64,000 nucleotides of DNA from Mesocentrotus franciscanus (lineage: Eukaryota; Echinodermata; Echinoidea; Camarodonta; Strongylocentrotidae). This document shows positions 29,309 through 36,281 of this stretch, piece after piece; positions within the stretch are counted from its first letter, which is position 1, and every line of letters begins with the position of its first letter. The translations under genes were made by a program, and so were the position numbers. The stretch is from contig CP137666.1 of the NCBI GenBank assembly GCA_037976565.1, positions 55,918,740-55,982,739 of the forward strand, read 5' to 3'. The notes under the pieces were generated by a model. That model ran no database searches and had not been told where the DNA came from. It worked only from the letters and a program-made list of their open reading frames with translations.

Positions 29309-32300
29309 GTGGAGGGGGTATACATGCCATTGAAACGTGTCATGTTCAAGGGTACATGCTCCAGACAAGCTTAATTATAAAAGGAGCAGGCTTGAATGAG
29401 AGATGGTTAATTAATGATTGAATGATATCAACGATGGGATTGGATAAGAATGTACTATCAATGGTACTTTGGTACTCTACCGTTTTCTGTGGTACAGGGA
29501 AAAGGTACTCGTAGGTATAGTTCTGGCCGAGTGTATTGCTTTCTACTTTAAACTAGCATGGTAGACAATAATTTCACTCGCTCTTTATTAAGCCCTGTCA
29601 GTATTGACCTTGGTCTTCAATATTGTGCGAATTAATTAATGGACTGACCAATTATCCTTCAATTTTCGGAAATAAATTTCACCTTGTTTCTCCCATTAAT
29701 CTATATAATCTACATTATTTTACCGCTGCCTGGATATCATTGAAGTGCTTTTATTTACAAAGAAAAAGAAAAGAGTAACAAGTGCATGAAATTAACACCA
29801 TGAAAGTGTTCATCAGGGATTTAAATTGAAATGTAAAGATTTCTTAGATGGGGTGGTAAGATGGGTACCGTGGCTGTGTAGATTAACTTGTACGATTTCG
29901 AATCATGGATGTCCTTTGCATTATAATTACGCCACCCACTCTCGAACTTAGATGTACCTGGCATCCCTTGATTCTTGATCGCCTTTTTCAGATTTGTTTG
30001 CTATTCATGTGGGGAAAATGGCTTTATAAATCCAGCTGTTATCACCTGTATTTTTTCAACTTATGTTACAGGTCCGCTGTAACCCTATCATGGTGGTGTG
30101 TATCCTGGGTCTGTGGACTTGGAGCCTTCTGCAATTCACACTGGGTCTAACAGCTACCAAGGCCCGTAAACCACGTGTCGCTGGTACGAGCATGCGCAAG
30201 AAGAAAGATGAAAACAAGCCTAAGGTAACTGAATACACTAAAGGAGCATTGATCTAAATTATATTCAGGATGGGGGCAAGGGTATTGCTCAATATCTGGA
30301 GCACTAGCTGCATATTTTGCACTCAACGTGATTGACACCCATGGATTGAACTATGTCACATTGATCAGTTTTGTTTAAATAGCTTTTCTTCTTCTTTGTT
30401 TTAGTGATAGCCGTTGCACACGCGTCATTTCGATCGCAACTTCGCTAATCGAGCCTGTGAATACAATTAGCCCAAACGCCAGTTATTAAAGGGACTGTTC
30501 GCACTTTTAGTTTTGCATTCACTTTTGAAATGATAACACTCAAAATGATACGTGAAAGGCCGCACCAAACACTGACGCCGTCGTACATTAGGCAAACCAC
30601 GCCTCACGAGCAACGGGCTTGATACCTGCTAAACACGAGGCGTCATTTCGATGCGTTATCACATTCGCTAATCAAGCATGTGAATACAATGAGCACATAC
30701 GCCGGTAAATTAAAAAAATATATATTTGCACGGTTCATATTGCAATATTTTTTTGCACGATATTACCTTTCCAAGGCACGTCAAAGACGACACCAGTTGC
30801 TGACGCAATGCTACGTCAGGCAAATGGCGCCTTGTGTGTAATCTGCATAAAGAACAAATTTGTGCTATCACTGTCAGTTAGTTGAGATGACACATTGAAT
30901 ACTAGCTTAAATCCCTAGCATCAGAATAAAAAATGAATTTCATTGGGAAATCTAAAGAAATGCATTTTGGATCAAATGACTTCACTCTCTTAATTAGTGT
31001 GCCCTATTCCTGGATATAGAGGTAGATGTCAATAACTAGTCGACCATGGATTGAATTAGATGGGAAAGCAAAATTCACTCTGTCCACAATGATGCAAAAC
31101 GGTAATCTTTTAATTGATGAATAATGTAGTTTGAGTGCATGCATGAATGTCAGCTGCTATGTTCTTTCTCCTTCCCTCTTCCCTCCTCCCTCCGTTCACC
31201 TGAAGCTTTTGTTTTTAGGTGTGCATCTCTCCCTTTTCTACCACTTCTTATTTCTCTCCTTTCTTCTACACTGTATCTCTATTGTATCCATGTACCAGAC
31301 TTCATGCATGCCCTCTAACATGTTTTTAGTATGTATGGCCACTGTCTCATGACACATGAACACTTTCATGACAACTATTTGTAACAGTTGCTGTCTTTTG
31401 CTGTCTTTTGCCATGCTTATTTTAATCAATGTTAATATTTCAAATGTTAGTATTAAGTGCAATAATGTAACATATAACAATAAATGCTCTCAACTCAACA
31501 AATTTGTATTTTTGAGAAGAGATGCTTTTGTTTTTAAAGGAAATAACTGTCTTTATGACAGTGATTATATGCCATTCACTCTGTCCACAATAATGCGAAA
31601 CAGTATTCTTTTAACTGATGAATAATGTAGTTCGAGTGCATGCATGAATGTCAGTTGCTATGTTCTTTCTCCTTCCCTCTTCCCTTCTTCCTCCTTTCAC
31701 CTGAAGCTTTTGTTTTTAGGTGTGTATCTCTCCCTTCTCTACCACTTTTCTTTATACTTCTCTCCTTTCTTCTACACTGTATCTCTAATGTGCATGTACC
31801 AGACCTCATGCATGCCCTCTTACATTTTTCTTAGTAATTTTTCTTAGTAATTTTCAACATCACAGGGTGTACATATCTAGCTTGCATTGTCGAATGTCGA
31901 TGACTAGTTTGTCTTTTTACCACGGTTCTTGATAGCCTGTACTCTACCTCATCTCTTCCCTCCCGGAGCTCTTCGTTTTATGTCACCTTCTCTTTCTCCC
32001 TCACTTTTCCTCTCTGTTCTACTTCATGCGACTCTCTCTCTCTCATTTGTTCTTTTCTCTGTTTTTTCCCTCATACTCCCTCTCCGGGAGAGAAGGGGTG
32101 AATTTTCAGAGCACTTAATTCATCTTTTTTCATGCATTTTGTGCTTTGTCGAGATTCAATTTTAACTTTTAATGCCAGTTTCAAGTCTACATGTCGGTTC
32201 TGTTACATGTATTTATATTATTGCTGTTATTATTATTGTTGTATTTTCTTTGTATCCTTAAATGTATTTATATATCGTCTATGTTGTTGTTTATGTATGT

Positions 32301-34478
32301 CACTCGCCAGTGGAGGACAAATTTCTGTATTTTTTAAATCAGACAATAAATTATCTTGAATCTTGAATCTTGAAATGGCGAGAAAAATTAGCGCAATGGA
32401 TGTATTTTATGCGGCGGGTGATGACTGAGGAATATAAATCTGTCCTTGAGTTGTGATCGTTAATTTTCTAAAAATGATATAATAGCTGGTCCGAGGTGCA
32501 AAGTGTTTTTTGTTTACTCACAATTAATAGATATGAGTTGTTTGCTTGTAATCTTTCTAATGATTAGGATAAAATTAACCACAGACTGGGATTGAAGAGG
32601 GAAAGTATAAGGGACATGGAAGGAAGGAAAGAGGGAGAGGGGGTGTGAGGAGGGGGAAGTGAGACTGGCTAATAGCAATATTTATAGGCAATATTCAAAT
32701 TTTAATGATAATAAAATCGATAAAAGAAGTTCAGTTCCAATGTCCGCGAATTGCCCTTGCCCAATTGTGATGTCCTTTGCTTTACATTAAATCTTGATAC
32801 ACTTGACTATTTCTCATAATGCCTCTTCCGACATTCTCGTTCCTCCTTAAATTTTTGCTCCACCTGTCTATCCAGGTGGCGTTCTGCTGTGAGACCGAGG
32901 TCTGGGGTATCATGGCCACCGTGGTGATGCAGGACGGTCCCTTTCTAACCATGCGTCTCTATCTCCTGACGGTAGAGGAAGCCGTCAATCACATGATGAT
33001 CTTCTTCACTTGTAAGAACATGCTCATCATGCTACTCCAGATGTACCGCCTTTTCGTCATCTGCATCGAGCGTCCAGGGACACAAGATTCCGCTATCGTC
33101 AAGACGGTTGTGAGGTACCGTGACGCAAGCAAACGCTACGTCAACGAGCACGCGGCCGAGCGAAGGCGTCAGAGGCAGTTGCACCACGATCTCAGGTTAG
33201 TACTGTAAAGTAAAATTGACCTATGCAGGCTGCAAACGATGCGTCAATTCTATTGCGTTAATCAAAGACATTCGGACATGTAAACGCAAATAACAGGACC
33301 AGAAAAGAAATGGAAAAAGAGGATATAAGGGACTGGAGAAAGATTTCGGATACATCCGAAAGAATTAACATTAACGGACTGCTGGCATATCTGCTACACA
33401 CGATTCGTCATTTCGACTGCGTCATTTTGCCGCTAATTGAACGTAGTTAGTGCATAATTATGCCAATAATTCAAAGCAATGTTTGACATTTTGCATTCAC
33501 CTTTATTTTTTAAAAGATATCACTCTCATATGGTGTGTCAAATGTCATTCTTTGACGCAGTCCTACGTCAGGCAAATTACGCTTTATGTGCAATGGATTT
33601 AATCGCAAATGGCAGGCCTATAGACCCTATCCCTAGGAAGACAAAATGATTGGGTTCATGACTCTTTGGATATAATGGCCTAACGCAAATTTTCGGGGTT
33701 TTATCTTTTTGGAAAATCGGCGTTGAGGGAACTCTGGCCAGTTAAGTGATCGAGTGCGGATTAAAAACTAGCTTGGCCCCTTGTGTGCAGACGATTCCAT
33801 AATGTTTGTTCGCTATTTAGGTGCGAGAATTTATATATGTGATGAGGTGATGAGAATACAAGAACGCTAGATGACGAAGTAACAAAAAGTACGAGACCAC
33901 AAAAGGCGAGGTGGCGAGAAAGCGAGATGAAAAGATGACGAATTTTTCATCACTTTCTGCCAAAATGTAAGAATTTGAGATGTCAGATAATTATTAGTTT
34001 CTCCCAGTTTACCAGATGTTTGCGACTACTATACTATGTTTAACATTGCATGTTATTTCATAATGAGATTACATTCACTTTTATTAATCACAATTGATAT
34101 CTAAAACTTTGTTATTCTTTCAGGCTTCGTCATGGGGATCACAAGTCGAGTCCTAAGCACAGCATGTCACAGCATCGTCTCATACCTGATGTAACGGAAG
34201 CCCTGACACCCGGACAAGCCATGCCTCTCCTACCTTCCTTCCCTCTCACAATTATCACTGGTCAACAACGGGGCATCGGCGACGGGTACGACGACAACTC
34301 CAACAAGGATCGTGATGTCGAGAAGCAACAGCCAGAACCCGCGGTCGACAAGCGGGAAGAACTATCCGATTACGACAACGCGATGAACGATTTCGACATC
34401 CATCCTGTCCCGTCGCCGACCCGCGGGACATCTACCAATGCGACGGTACATGACGCTCCTCAGTTAGCGTCGTTTTGA
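980..34478 (+). CDS. TMEM26-like multi-pass membrane protein (whole gene, 6 coding exons)
   Basis: Coding exons are 980-1179, 26453-26624, 28103-28303, 30072-30224, 32876-33195 and 34124-34478; all introns are GT-AG and the joined frame is open for 466 residues. It matches transmembrane protein 26: an N-terminal pair of hydrophobic helices (about 13-33 and 38-57), the VPSLWLLE helix (about 67-88), GRWLLPKG followed by RDQLSQLLLVY (151-172), a helix at 196-217, the QDGPF..RLYLL block (261-273) and FFTCKNMLIMLLQMYR (285-300). Eight or so hydrophobic segments fit an integral membrane protein. The molecular function of TMEM26 is not well established. The protein is about 100 residues longer than human TMEM26 (368), mostly through a hydrophilic C-terminal tail rich in Asp, Asn, Pro and Lys. 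The identification rests on motif recognition; no alignment was run. Confidence 0.9.
1376..1650. repeat. Two-copy tandem repeat, period about 135 bp
   Basis: The segment beginning GAAATTTAGGGATAACATGG at about 1378 recurs at about 1514 with nearly identical sequence through TTTCGTACTTCTCTCT. Copies differ at a few positions. The repeat carries a near match to the I-SceI site, which is discussed as a finding. Confidence 0.85.
2250..2277. mobile_element. Isolated MITE terminus resembling the 3981-4231 element
   Basis: The sequence TCCTGGATCCACCTCTG matches the terminal inverted repeat of the hAT-like MITE at 3981-4231 (CTGGATCCGCCACTG). G/C-rich stretches upstream (2015-2060) may belong to the same element, but no matching left terminus was found, so this is treated as a degraded or truncated copy. 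Confidence 0.35.
3469..3607. repeat. Fold-back (inverted repeat) element, about 139 bp
   Basis: Arms of about 65 bases run from GGACTTTTAGATTT at 3469 to AAATCTAAAAGTCC at 3607. Both contain GTGGACTGCCACG-like and AAGGCACTG blocks in inverted order, around a short GGGCACG centre. The whole unit would fold into one long imperfect hairpin. The minus-strand open frame over it (3256-3540) is not considered a gene. Confidence 0.75.
3981..4231. mobile_element. hAT-like MITE with perfect 8-bp target duplication
   Basis: Terminal inverted repeats CAGGGGCGGATCCAG (left) and CTGGATCCGCCACTG (right, whose complement is CAGTGGCGGATCCAG) bound 251 bp. The flanks are identical 8-mers, ACATGTAT at 3973-3980 and at 4232-4239. 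An 8-bp duplication with CAG-starting termini is the known signature of hAT-superfamily elements. No transposase is encoded; the interior is G-rich and T-rich, so this is a non-autonomous copy. Confidence 0.88.
4474..4694. repeat. CT-rich low-complexity tract
   Basis: Long irregular run of CCCTCTCT-like and TCTTTC units. The open frame across it (4466-4696) consists of Ser, Pro, Leu and Phe and is a composition artefact. Confidence 0.8.
5329..5375. mobile_element. Fragment resembling a hAT-like MITE end
   Basis: A poly-G run is followed by GCCCCCGTTACTATATGCCA. Its reverse complement resembles the CAGTGGCGTAGCTACGG type of terminus seen elsewhere in the window (45417, 41737). There is no partner terminus. 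Confidence 0.3.
6007..6290. repeat. (AAT/GAT)n microsatellite cluster
   Basis: Nearly uninterrupted AAT and GAT triplets over about 280 bases, with a few AGT and TGT variants. The long open frames in two + frames and one - frame (poly-Asn, poly-Ile, poly-Ser/Leu) come from the triplet period and are not genes. Confidence 0.95.
6480..7010. repeat. Tandem repeat, about 230-bp period, about 2.3 copies
   Basis: GAGTATGGGTAATCAA begins copies at about 6480, 6715 and 6941. Units contain TTTTCATCATCAT, GGTAAAATAACGGGGG, GAATACTTTAGAAGTACGGG and CATCG..TGCAATTTA. The third copy is cut off near 7010. High identity suggests recent duplication. Confidence 0.88.
7326..7537. repeat. (CT)n-rich microsatellite
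   Basis: Runs of TCTCTC with a short (AC)n stretch near 7444. The Ser/Leu-rich + frames and Arg/Glu-rich - frame over it are artefacts. Confidence 0.9.
8018..8069. repeat. (GA)n microsatellite followed by poly-G
   Basis: GA dinucleotides end in a run of G before an (AAT)n tract that starts near 8088. Confidence 0.9.
8087..8165 (-). mobile_element. Retroelement 3'-end fragment with (AAT)n tail
   Basis: An (AAT)n tract is followed by ACATAAGACTTGTAAGGCGC and CAAATCCACTTGACAG. An AAT-repeat tail next to a conserved non-coding block with a GGCGCC-like core fits the 3' end of a LINE or SINE inserted on the minus strand. Superfamily not assigned. Confidence 0.4.
8390..8522. repeat. (GATA)n and (GA)n compound microsatellite
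   Basis: GATA tetranucleotides (about 8390-8475) grade into an uninterrupted GA run (to about 8522). Confidence 0.95.
9299..9423. repeat. (TTC)n microsatellite, about 40 units
   Basis: Almost pure TTC/CTT triplets with one TTTCTCATC interruption near 9348. The homopurine-homopyrimidine tract gives poly-Glu, poly-Phe and poly-Leu frames, none of them genes. Confidence 0.95.
12051..12233. mobile_element. MITE family A, copy 1
   Basis: Left terminus CGATTGCAAAGACTTTCGAG and right terminus GAAAGTCTTTGCGATCG are inverted repeats. The subterminal block AAACCTAAGGCAATTTCAAT is shared with the copies at 20898, 22172 (inverted) and 45040. No coding capacity; the target duplication is unclear. Confidence 0.75.
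13800..13930. repeat. Poly-G run and CT-rich tract
   Basis: A G-rich run at 13809-13830 and CT repeats at 13895-13925. Nothing else is recognisable. Confidence 0.7.
14147..14245 (-). mobile_element. Retroelement 3'-end fragment with (AAT)n tail
   Basis: (AAT)n is followed by CCGGATTTATATAGCGATTA, then CTCTAAGCGCTTTACAGA and TATTACCCCGGTCAT. This conserved block next to an AAT tail is a pattern I know as a dispersed repeat in echinoderm and other marine invertebrate genomes, and it fits a LINE/SINE 3' end on the minus strand. The exact family is not assigned. Confidence 0.5.
14802..15308. repeat. CT-rich tract followed by (ATT)n/(GTT)n tract
   Basis: CT repeats at 14810-14940, then about 280 bases of ATT, GTT and ATC triplets from about 15027 to 15305. 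The 191-residue open frame across the region (Ser/Leu, then Ile/Val repeats) is a low-complexity artefact. Confidence 0.9.
15933..16022 (+). CDS. Putative transposon-protein first exon, DUF3504/Crypton-like N-terminus
   Basis: ATG in good context (GGCAAAAATGG) opens 30 codons ending exactly at AAT|GTAAGG, a good donor in phase 0. The peptide MAEETLPRF, then QLLNDDQMQDLINSADSKH, resembles the start of invertebrate DUF3504 / KIAA1958-like proteins related to Crypton tyrosine recombinases (pattern RF..L...E...L....DSK.T). No downstream exon was found in the window, so the gene is incomplete or only a remnant. Family assignment is by recollected pattern only. Confidence 0.4.
16390..16554. repeat. 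Fold-back stem-loop within copy 1
   Basis: The left arm starting AGTATTAATGACTGCTTTAA is mirrored by the right arm ending TTAAAGCAGTCATTAATACT-like sequence. Both arms carry AACAACTATTTCTC, TATACGCTC/GAGCGTGTA and GGGAAGGTT blocks; the centre is CTCGGCACGCCTCG. Arms are about 75 bases. Confidence 0.8.
16775..16950. repeat. Second fold-back stem-loop, about 176 bp
   Basis: ACAAATAATGAATGTTTTCA on the left pairs with TAAGCATTCATTATTTGTAT on the right. CAATAGTGC/GCACTATTG, GAAAATATT and GAAAGATTAACGTT also pair. The centre is GGCTGACGCCTCG. It is a different sequence from 16390-16554 but lies 220 bp downstream, perhaps in the same mobile unit. Confidence 0.8.
17925..18050. repeat. (GA)n-rich microsatellite
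   Basis: Irregular GA repeats become uninterrupted at about 18000-18049. Confidence 0.9.
18095..18445. repeat. Diverged tandem duplication, about 210-bp period
   Basis: CTCTGACTACCATGA, TTTCACCAACAAA/TGTCACCAATAAA, AAACATTGC and GTAAATGCATCCTAT occur in the same order at about 18100-18255 and again at about 18313-18440. The copies are clearly diverged. Confidence 0.65.
19678..19775. repeat. (GATA)/(GA)n microsatellite
   Basis: AGATAGATA leads into GA repeats with GGGA interruptions. Confidence 0.9.
20268..20430. repeat. GA-rich low-complexity tract
   Basis: GAGAAAGAGAG-type units end in GGGGGAG runs. Arg/Glu-rich frames over it are artefacts. Confidence 0.85.
20898..21080. mobile_element. 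MITE family A, copy 2
   Basis: CGATCGTAATTACTTTCGAA at the left and GTTTCGATCG at the right are degraded forms of the family termini. The interior shares TCAACCTAAGACAATTTTAA, TAATAGCCTTG and ACGTAATCCGAACA with copy 1. Confidence 0.7.
22172..22346. mobile_element. MITE family A, copy 3 (inverted relative to copies 1 and 2)
   Basis: The right end TTTGAAAGTCTTTGCAAACG and the preceding AAATTGTCTTAGATTGAT are the reverse complement of the family left end. The left side AAATAAACTCAAGGGCAATT is diverged. Confidence 0.6.
22980..23050. mobile_element. Poly-G and a CAGGGC..ACTGGG repeat fragment
   Basis: After a G run, CAGGGCCAAACTGGGATTGT and GCGCCCGGCCCTC resemble the ends of the repeat at 56636-56799. 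Probably a remnant of the same MITE type. Confidence 0.35.
23155..23420. repeat. Short duplication, CT microsatellite and a MITE-like end
   Basis: A 43-bp unit containing GGATGTGGGAGGGATCAAAC is repeated at about 23178 and 23216, followed by CT repeats to about 23345. CAGTAGCTACGCCTCTG (23402-23418) resembles a hAT-type MITE terminus without a visible partner. Confidence 0.6.
23720..24260 (-). mobile_element. Transposon-like unit, copy 2, inverted relative to 15590-16560
   Basis: Read on the minus strand it gives the same order as copy 1: TACCTCACTT, CCATCTGATTGGTC, the CCATTGGC..ACGTGTTAAAA block, GCGAGCGCGGACACC, an exon-like stretch ending in a GTAAGA donor near 23909, then the fold-back. 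The exon-like stretch has an in-frame stop, so this copy is probably dead. A 41-bp segment with GAGGGCACTTTT..AGACTATTGACTGG is duplicated at 24088-24168. Confidence 0.6.
23724..23874. repeat. Fold-back stem-loop within copy 2
   Basis: GAGATATCGACTGCTACGAG pairs with GAATATTAAAGCAGTCGATATC around a GC-rich centre (GAGGCGCGCCTGGG). GACTGCTTTAATATTCGAG and TATACGCTC are shared with the stem-loop at 16390-16554. Confidence 0.75.
26453..26624 (+). CDS. TMEM26-like exon 2
   Basis: Acceptor CTGTTTTTCCAG, donor GGG|GTAAGA. Encodes residues 67-124: the third hydrophobic helix with VPSLWLLEM and then a hydrophilic, acidic loop (HGGDCVSLEEVETNNTQ). It enters in phase 2 and leaves in phase 0, consistent with both neighbours. 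The minus-strand open frame 26213-26614 is its shadow. Confidence 0.9.
26625..28102 (+). other. TMEM26-like intron 2
   Basis: AT-rich. 27448-27560 holds G-rich repeat-like sequence (GCGCGGTTCTGGAGG and a poly-G run) that may be a MITE fragment; otherwise nothing recognisable. Confidence 0.8.
28103..28303 (+). CDS. TMEM26-like exon 3
   Basis: Acceptor CAATATACAG, donor CAG|GTTAAG, exactly 67 codons in phase 0. Encodes residues 125-191, including GRWLLPKGELTRDQLSQLLL, the most conserved TMEM26 segment, followed by a VYIGIAADILEF helix. Confidence 0.93.
28304..30071 (+). other. TMEM26-like intron 3
   Basis: Contains a GC-richer stretch at 28480-28860, with GGGAGCGATGCGAGCGAT repeats and open frames on both strands that match nothing I know, and a (GA)n microsatellite at 29272-29307. 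The rest is AT-rich and featureless. Confidence 0.8.
29272..29307. repeat. (GA)n microsatellite
   Basis: Uninterrupted GA dinucleotides ending in GGAGGTGGAGG. Confidence 0.95.
30072..30224 (+). CDS. TMEM26-like exon 4
   Basis: Acceptor CTTATGTTACAG, donor AAG|GTAACT, 51 codons in phase 0. Encodes residues 192-242: a hydrophobic helix (MVVCILGLWTWSLLQF) and a strongly basic loop (MRKKKDENKPK). Confidence 0.88.
30413..30614. mobile_element. MITE family B, copy 1
   Basis: The left end GTTGCACACGCGTCATTTCG and the right end CACGCCTCACGAGCAAC are inverted repeats. Interior blocks CGCTAATCGAGCCTGTGAAT and TGCATTCACTTTTGAAATGA are shared with the next copies. Confidence 0.75.
30627..30846. mobile_element. 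MITE family B, copy 2
   Basis: Starts only 12 bp after copy 1, in the same orientation: AACACGAGGCGTCATTTCGA and CGCTAATCAAGCATGTGAAT at the left, CTACGTCAGGCAAATGGCGC at the right. Confidence 0.72.
31072..31850. repeat. Spaced direct duplication, about 275 bp, offset about 502
   Basis: 31072-31343 and 31574-31850 share ATTCACTCTGTCCACAAT, GAGTGCATGCATGAATGTCA, GCTATGTTCTTTCTCC, CACCTGAAGCTTTTG and TCATGCATGCCCTCT in the same order. Copies differ by scattered substitutions and small indels. About 230 bp of unrelated AT-rich sequence separates them. Confidence 0.85.
32190..32374 (+). mobile_element. LINE-like 3' end with (CTTGAAT)n tail
   Basis: T-rich sequence ends in CAGACAATAAATTATCTTGA and tandem CTTGAAT units (32355-32374). 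Short tandem 3' tails of this type are characteristic of CR1/L2-like non-LTR retrotransposons. No reverse-transcriptase coding is present. Confidence 0.5.
32876..33195 (+). CDS. TMEM26-like exon 5
   Basis: Acceptor CTGTCTATCCAG, donor CTCAG|GTTAGT. Encodes residues 243-348 and two bases of codon 349. It carries QDGPFLTMRLYLL and FFTCKNMLIMLLQMYRLF, strongly TMEM26-like, then a basic segment (ERRRQRQLHH). It is GC-richer than the flanking introns. The frame runs open upstream into the intron, but splice sites set the start. Confidence 0.92.
33196..34123 (+). other. TMEM26-like intron 5
   Basis: Contains family B MITE copy 3 (33392-33594); otherwise nothing recognisable. Confidence 0.8.
33392..33594. 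mobile_element. MITE family B, copy 3
   Basis: TGCTACACACGATTCGTCAT at the left and CTACGTCAGGCAAATTACGC at the right are degraded family termini. Shared interior TGCATTCACCTTTATTTTTT. Confidence 0.65.
34124..34478 (+). CDS. TMEM26-like exon 6 (C-terminal, with stop)
   Basis: Acceptor GTTATTCTTTCAG. Encodes residues 349-466 and ends at TGA 34476-34478. The segment is hydrophilic and probably disordered, with acidic/Asn patches (DGYDDNSNKDRD) and Pro-rich ends; it has no hydrophobic helix and would be an extended cytosolic or lumenal tail. It is poorly conserved in the family as I know it, so its end relies on frame and splice agreement. Confidence 0.85.
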
Positions 34479-34536
34479 CGTTACGTAAATGCTGTTTGAT
34501 ACAATTTGTTATATTCTAGGAGAGAGTTATACTGAA

Positions 34537-34542
34537 AATAAA
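34537..34542 (+). terminator. Candidate polyadenylation signal of the TMEM26-like gene
   Basis: AATAAA 59 bp after the stop codon. Further AATAAA motifs occur at about 34940 and 35190, so the 3' UTR could be longer. Confidence 0.5.
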
Positions 34543-35472
34543 ATCTTTTTCAAAGAATACCATATTTTTACGGTTTGTTATCAATGAACATCACTTAAAC
34601 AAGCCTACGATATTATCTTGATGTGAAATTAATTGTATACTCTTAGTCATAGAGATAACAGATTACCTGATTATTTCGAAAATGAAGTGGATTTTTGTAT
34701 GGCGTTTTATATCTTTCAATTTGTGTGCAATATGCATGCATATCACGCAAGTGTTACACGAGGCAACTACGGTGTCATTTCAAAAGTGTGGTATGGTAGG
34801 AAACAAAATATGTGTTATGTTTATGAATCTACGAACAAAAATATTTTGTATTACAAACCTAAAGTTGGATTTGATATTCGTATGATAATTGTGTTTTATC
34901 AAAATTAAAGTGATCGTGAAATGGACATACATGTATGTAATAAATATGTATGGATAGAAACTAAAGACAAGGTCAGCGAGAGCTAGTGCAATTTCAAGAA
35001 TGACGATAAAGGGCGCGTGCCTCCTTTATTCTTACGCCTAAAAGAAAAGGCATCAGACATTTCGGAGTAAACAATCATTTAAACCGTTTAGTACTGAATC
35101 ATCTTATTCTTATAGGCTTTACACAGGGACCACCTATTTCCCGTAGGCAATGACTTTTACTTATTTGAATAATGTACCTCTTTGCTTTTAAAATAAAATG
35201 TCACTACTTTATAAGAGAGATGGCGCCCACTCAGAAAGTTTCTGTGGGAACGTTGATTCTTGCGTACTCTGAGAATGACTGATTTGCCTTTTCTCTGGGC
35301 ATATTCTAAATTATTCTCAGACGATGAAATTAAGATAAGTTCTAGAAAATCAATTTTTCATTGATGAAGAAGCACATTTGCTTCTTCATTTTCTCTTTTC
35401 TCTTTAGAGAAACTAAGCAGTAAAACTTAAGTCGTTAAGACGATGAATTATGTAAAGCTTTTCACACTGTCT

Positions 35473-35862
35473 ATGTCTGGAAATGAGGAAGGGTCATTAA
35501 TCTGCAGGCTAATGTCTAGAAATGAGGAAGGGTCATTAATCTGCAGGCTAATGTCTAGAAATGAGGAAGGGTCATTAATCTGCAGGCTAATGTCTAGAAA
35601 TGAGGAAGGGTCATTAATCTACAGGCTAATGTCTAGAAATGAGGAAGGGTTATTAATCTGCAGGCTAATGTCTAGAAATGAGGAAGGGTCATTAATCTGC
35701 AGGCTAATGTCTAGAAATGAGGAAGGGTCATTAATCTGCAGGCTAATGTCTAGAAATGAGGAAGGGTCATTAATCTGCAGGCTAATGTCTAGAAATGAGG
35801 AAGGGTCATTAATCTGCAGGCTAATGTCTAGAAATGAGGAAGGGTAATTAATCTGCAGGCTA
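35473..35862. repeat. Minisatellite, ten 39-bp units
   Basis: Ten consecutive, nearly identical 39-base units (each ATGTCTAGAAATGAGGAAGG, then GTCATTAATCTGCAGGCTA-type sequence). The first unit has TCTGG for TCTAG, one has a C-to-T change and the last changes TCA to TAA. Because 39 is a multiple of three, one frame stays open and repeats the 13 residues MSRNEEGSLICRL; this is not taken as a gene. Confidence 0.97.
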
Positions 35863-36133
35863 ATTTTTTTTAAAAATATGTCATGTCAATATTTTTATGA
35901 TTTCAATTCTGTGACGTTACATCTATATCCATATTTATTGATCATGACAATATATGCAAGTTGTTATAAATAAATTAATATTCTTTAAAAATTGAATAAT
36001 AGGACGATCTACGATCGGTTTACAGTGTTTATATAGGACTGCTCTTATTGCCTACATGTTTTTTTGTGTACAATTTTTTTCGCATATGACATCATTTTTT
36101 ACAATTTCTTCAGATAGTTTATGCCTTTCCATA

Positions 36134-36281
36134 CCCTGTTTCATAAAACTTGTTACCAGTAACAAATGCTGGAATTATAATGTCAAATTTGCTCTCAGCC
36201 AATCAAATGCATCGATTTCAGTAGCTTATAACACTTATTGTAACTTGTTATTGAGAACAATTTTTATGAAACAAGACCCTG
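36134..36281. mobile_element. Short MITE with about 30-bp inverted ends
   Basis: CCCTGTTTCATAAAACTTGT at the left is mirrored at the right by ACAATTTTTATGAAACAAG then ACCCTG. TTACCAGTAACAA and TTGTTATTGAGAACAA pair further inside. The interior contains CAGCCAATCAAATGC. The terminus is a type I recognise as widespread in marine invertebrate DNA. Confidence 0.7.

Larger units (their letters stand above)
30225..32875 (+). other. TMEM26-like intron 4
   Basis: Holds two adjacent family B MITEs, a 275-bp duplicated block and a LINE-like 3' end, all listed separately. Between them is AT-rich DNA without genes. Confidence 0.8.

Noticed and set aside
35443..35847. 134-residue open frame of repeated MSRNEEGSLICRL units
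   Set aside because: The frame stays open only because the 39-bp minisatellite period is a multiple of three; no splice context or family match.
35473..35862. CRISPR-like regular array
   Set aside because: Units are directly adjacent with no unique spacers, and the genome is clearly eukaryotic.
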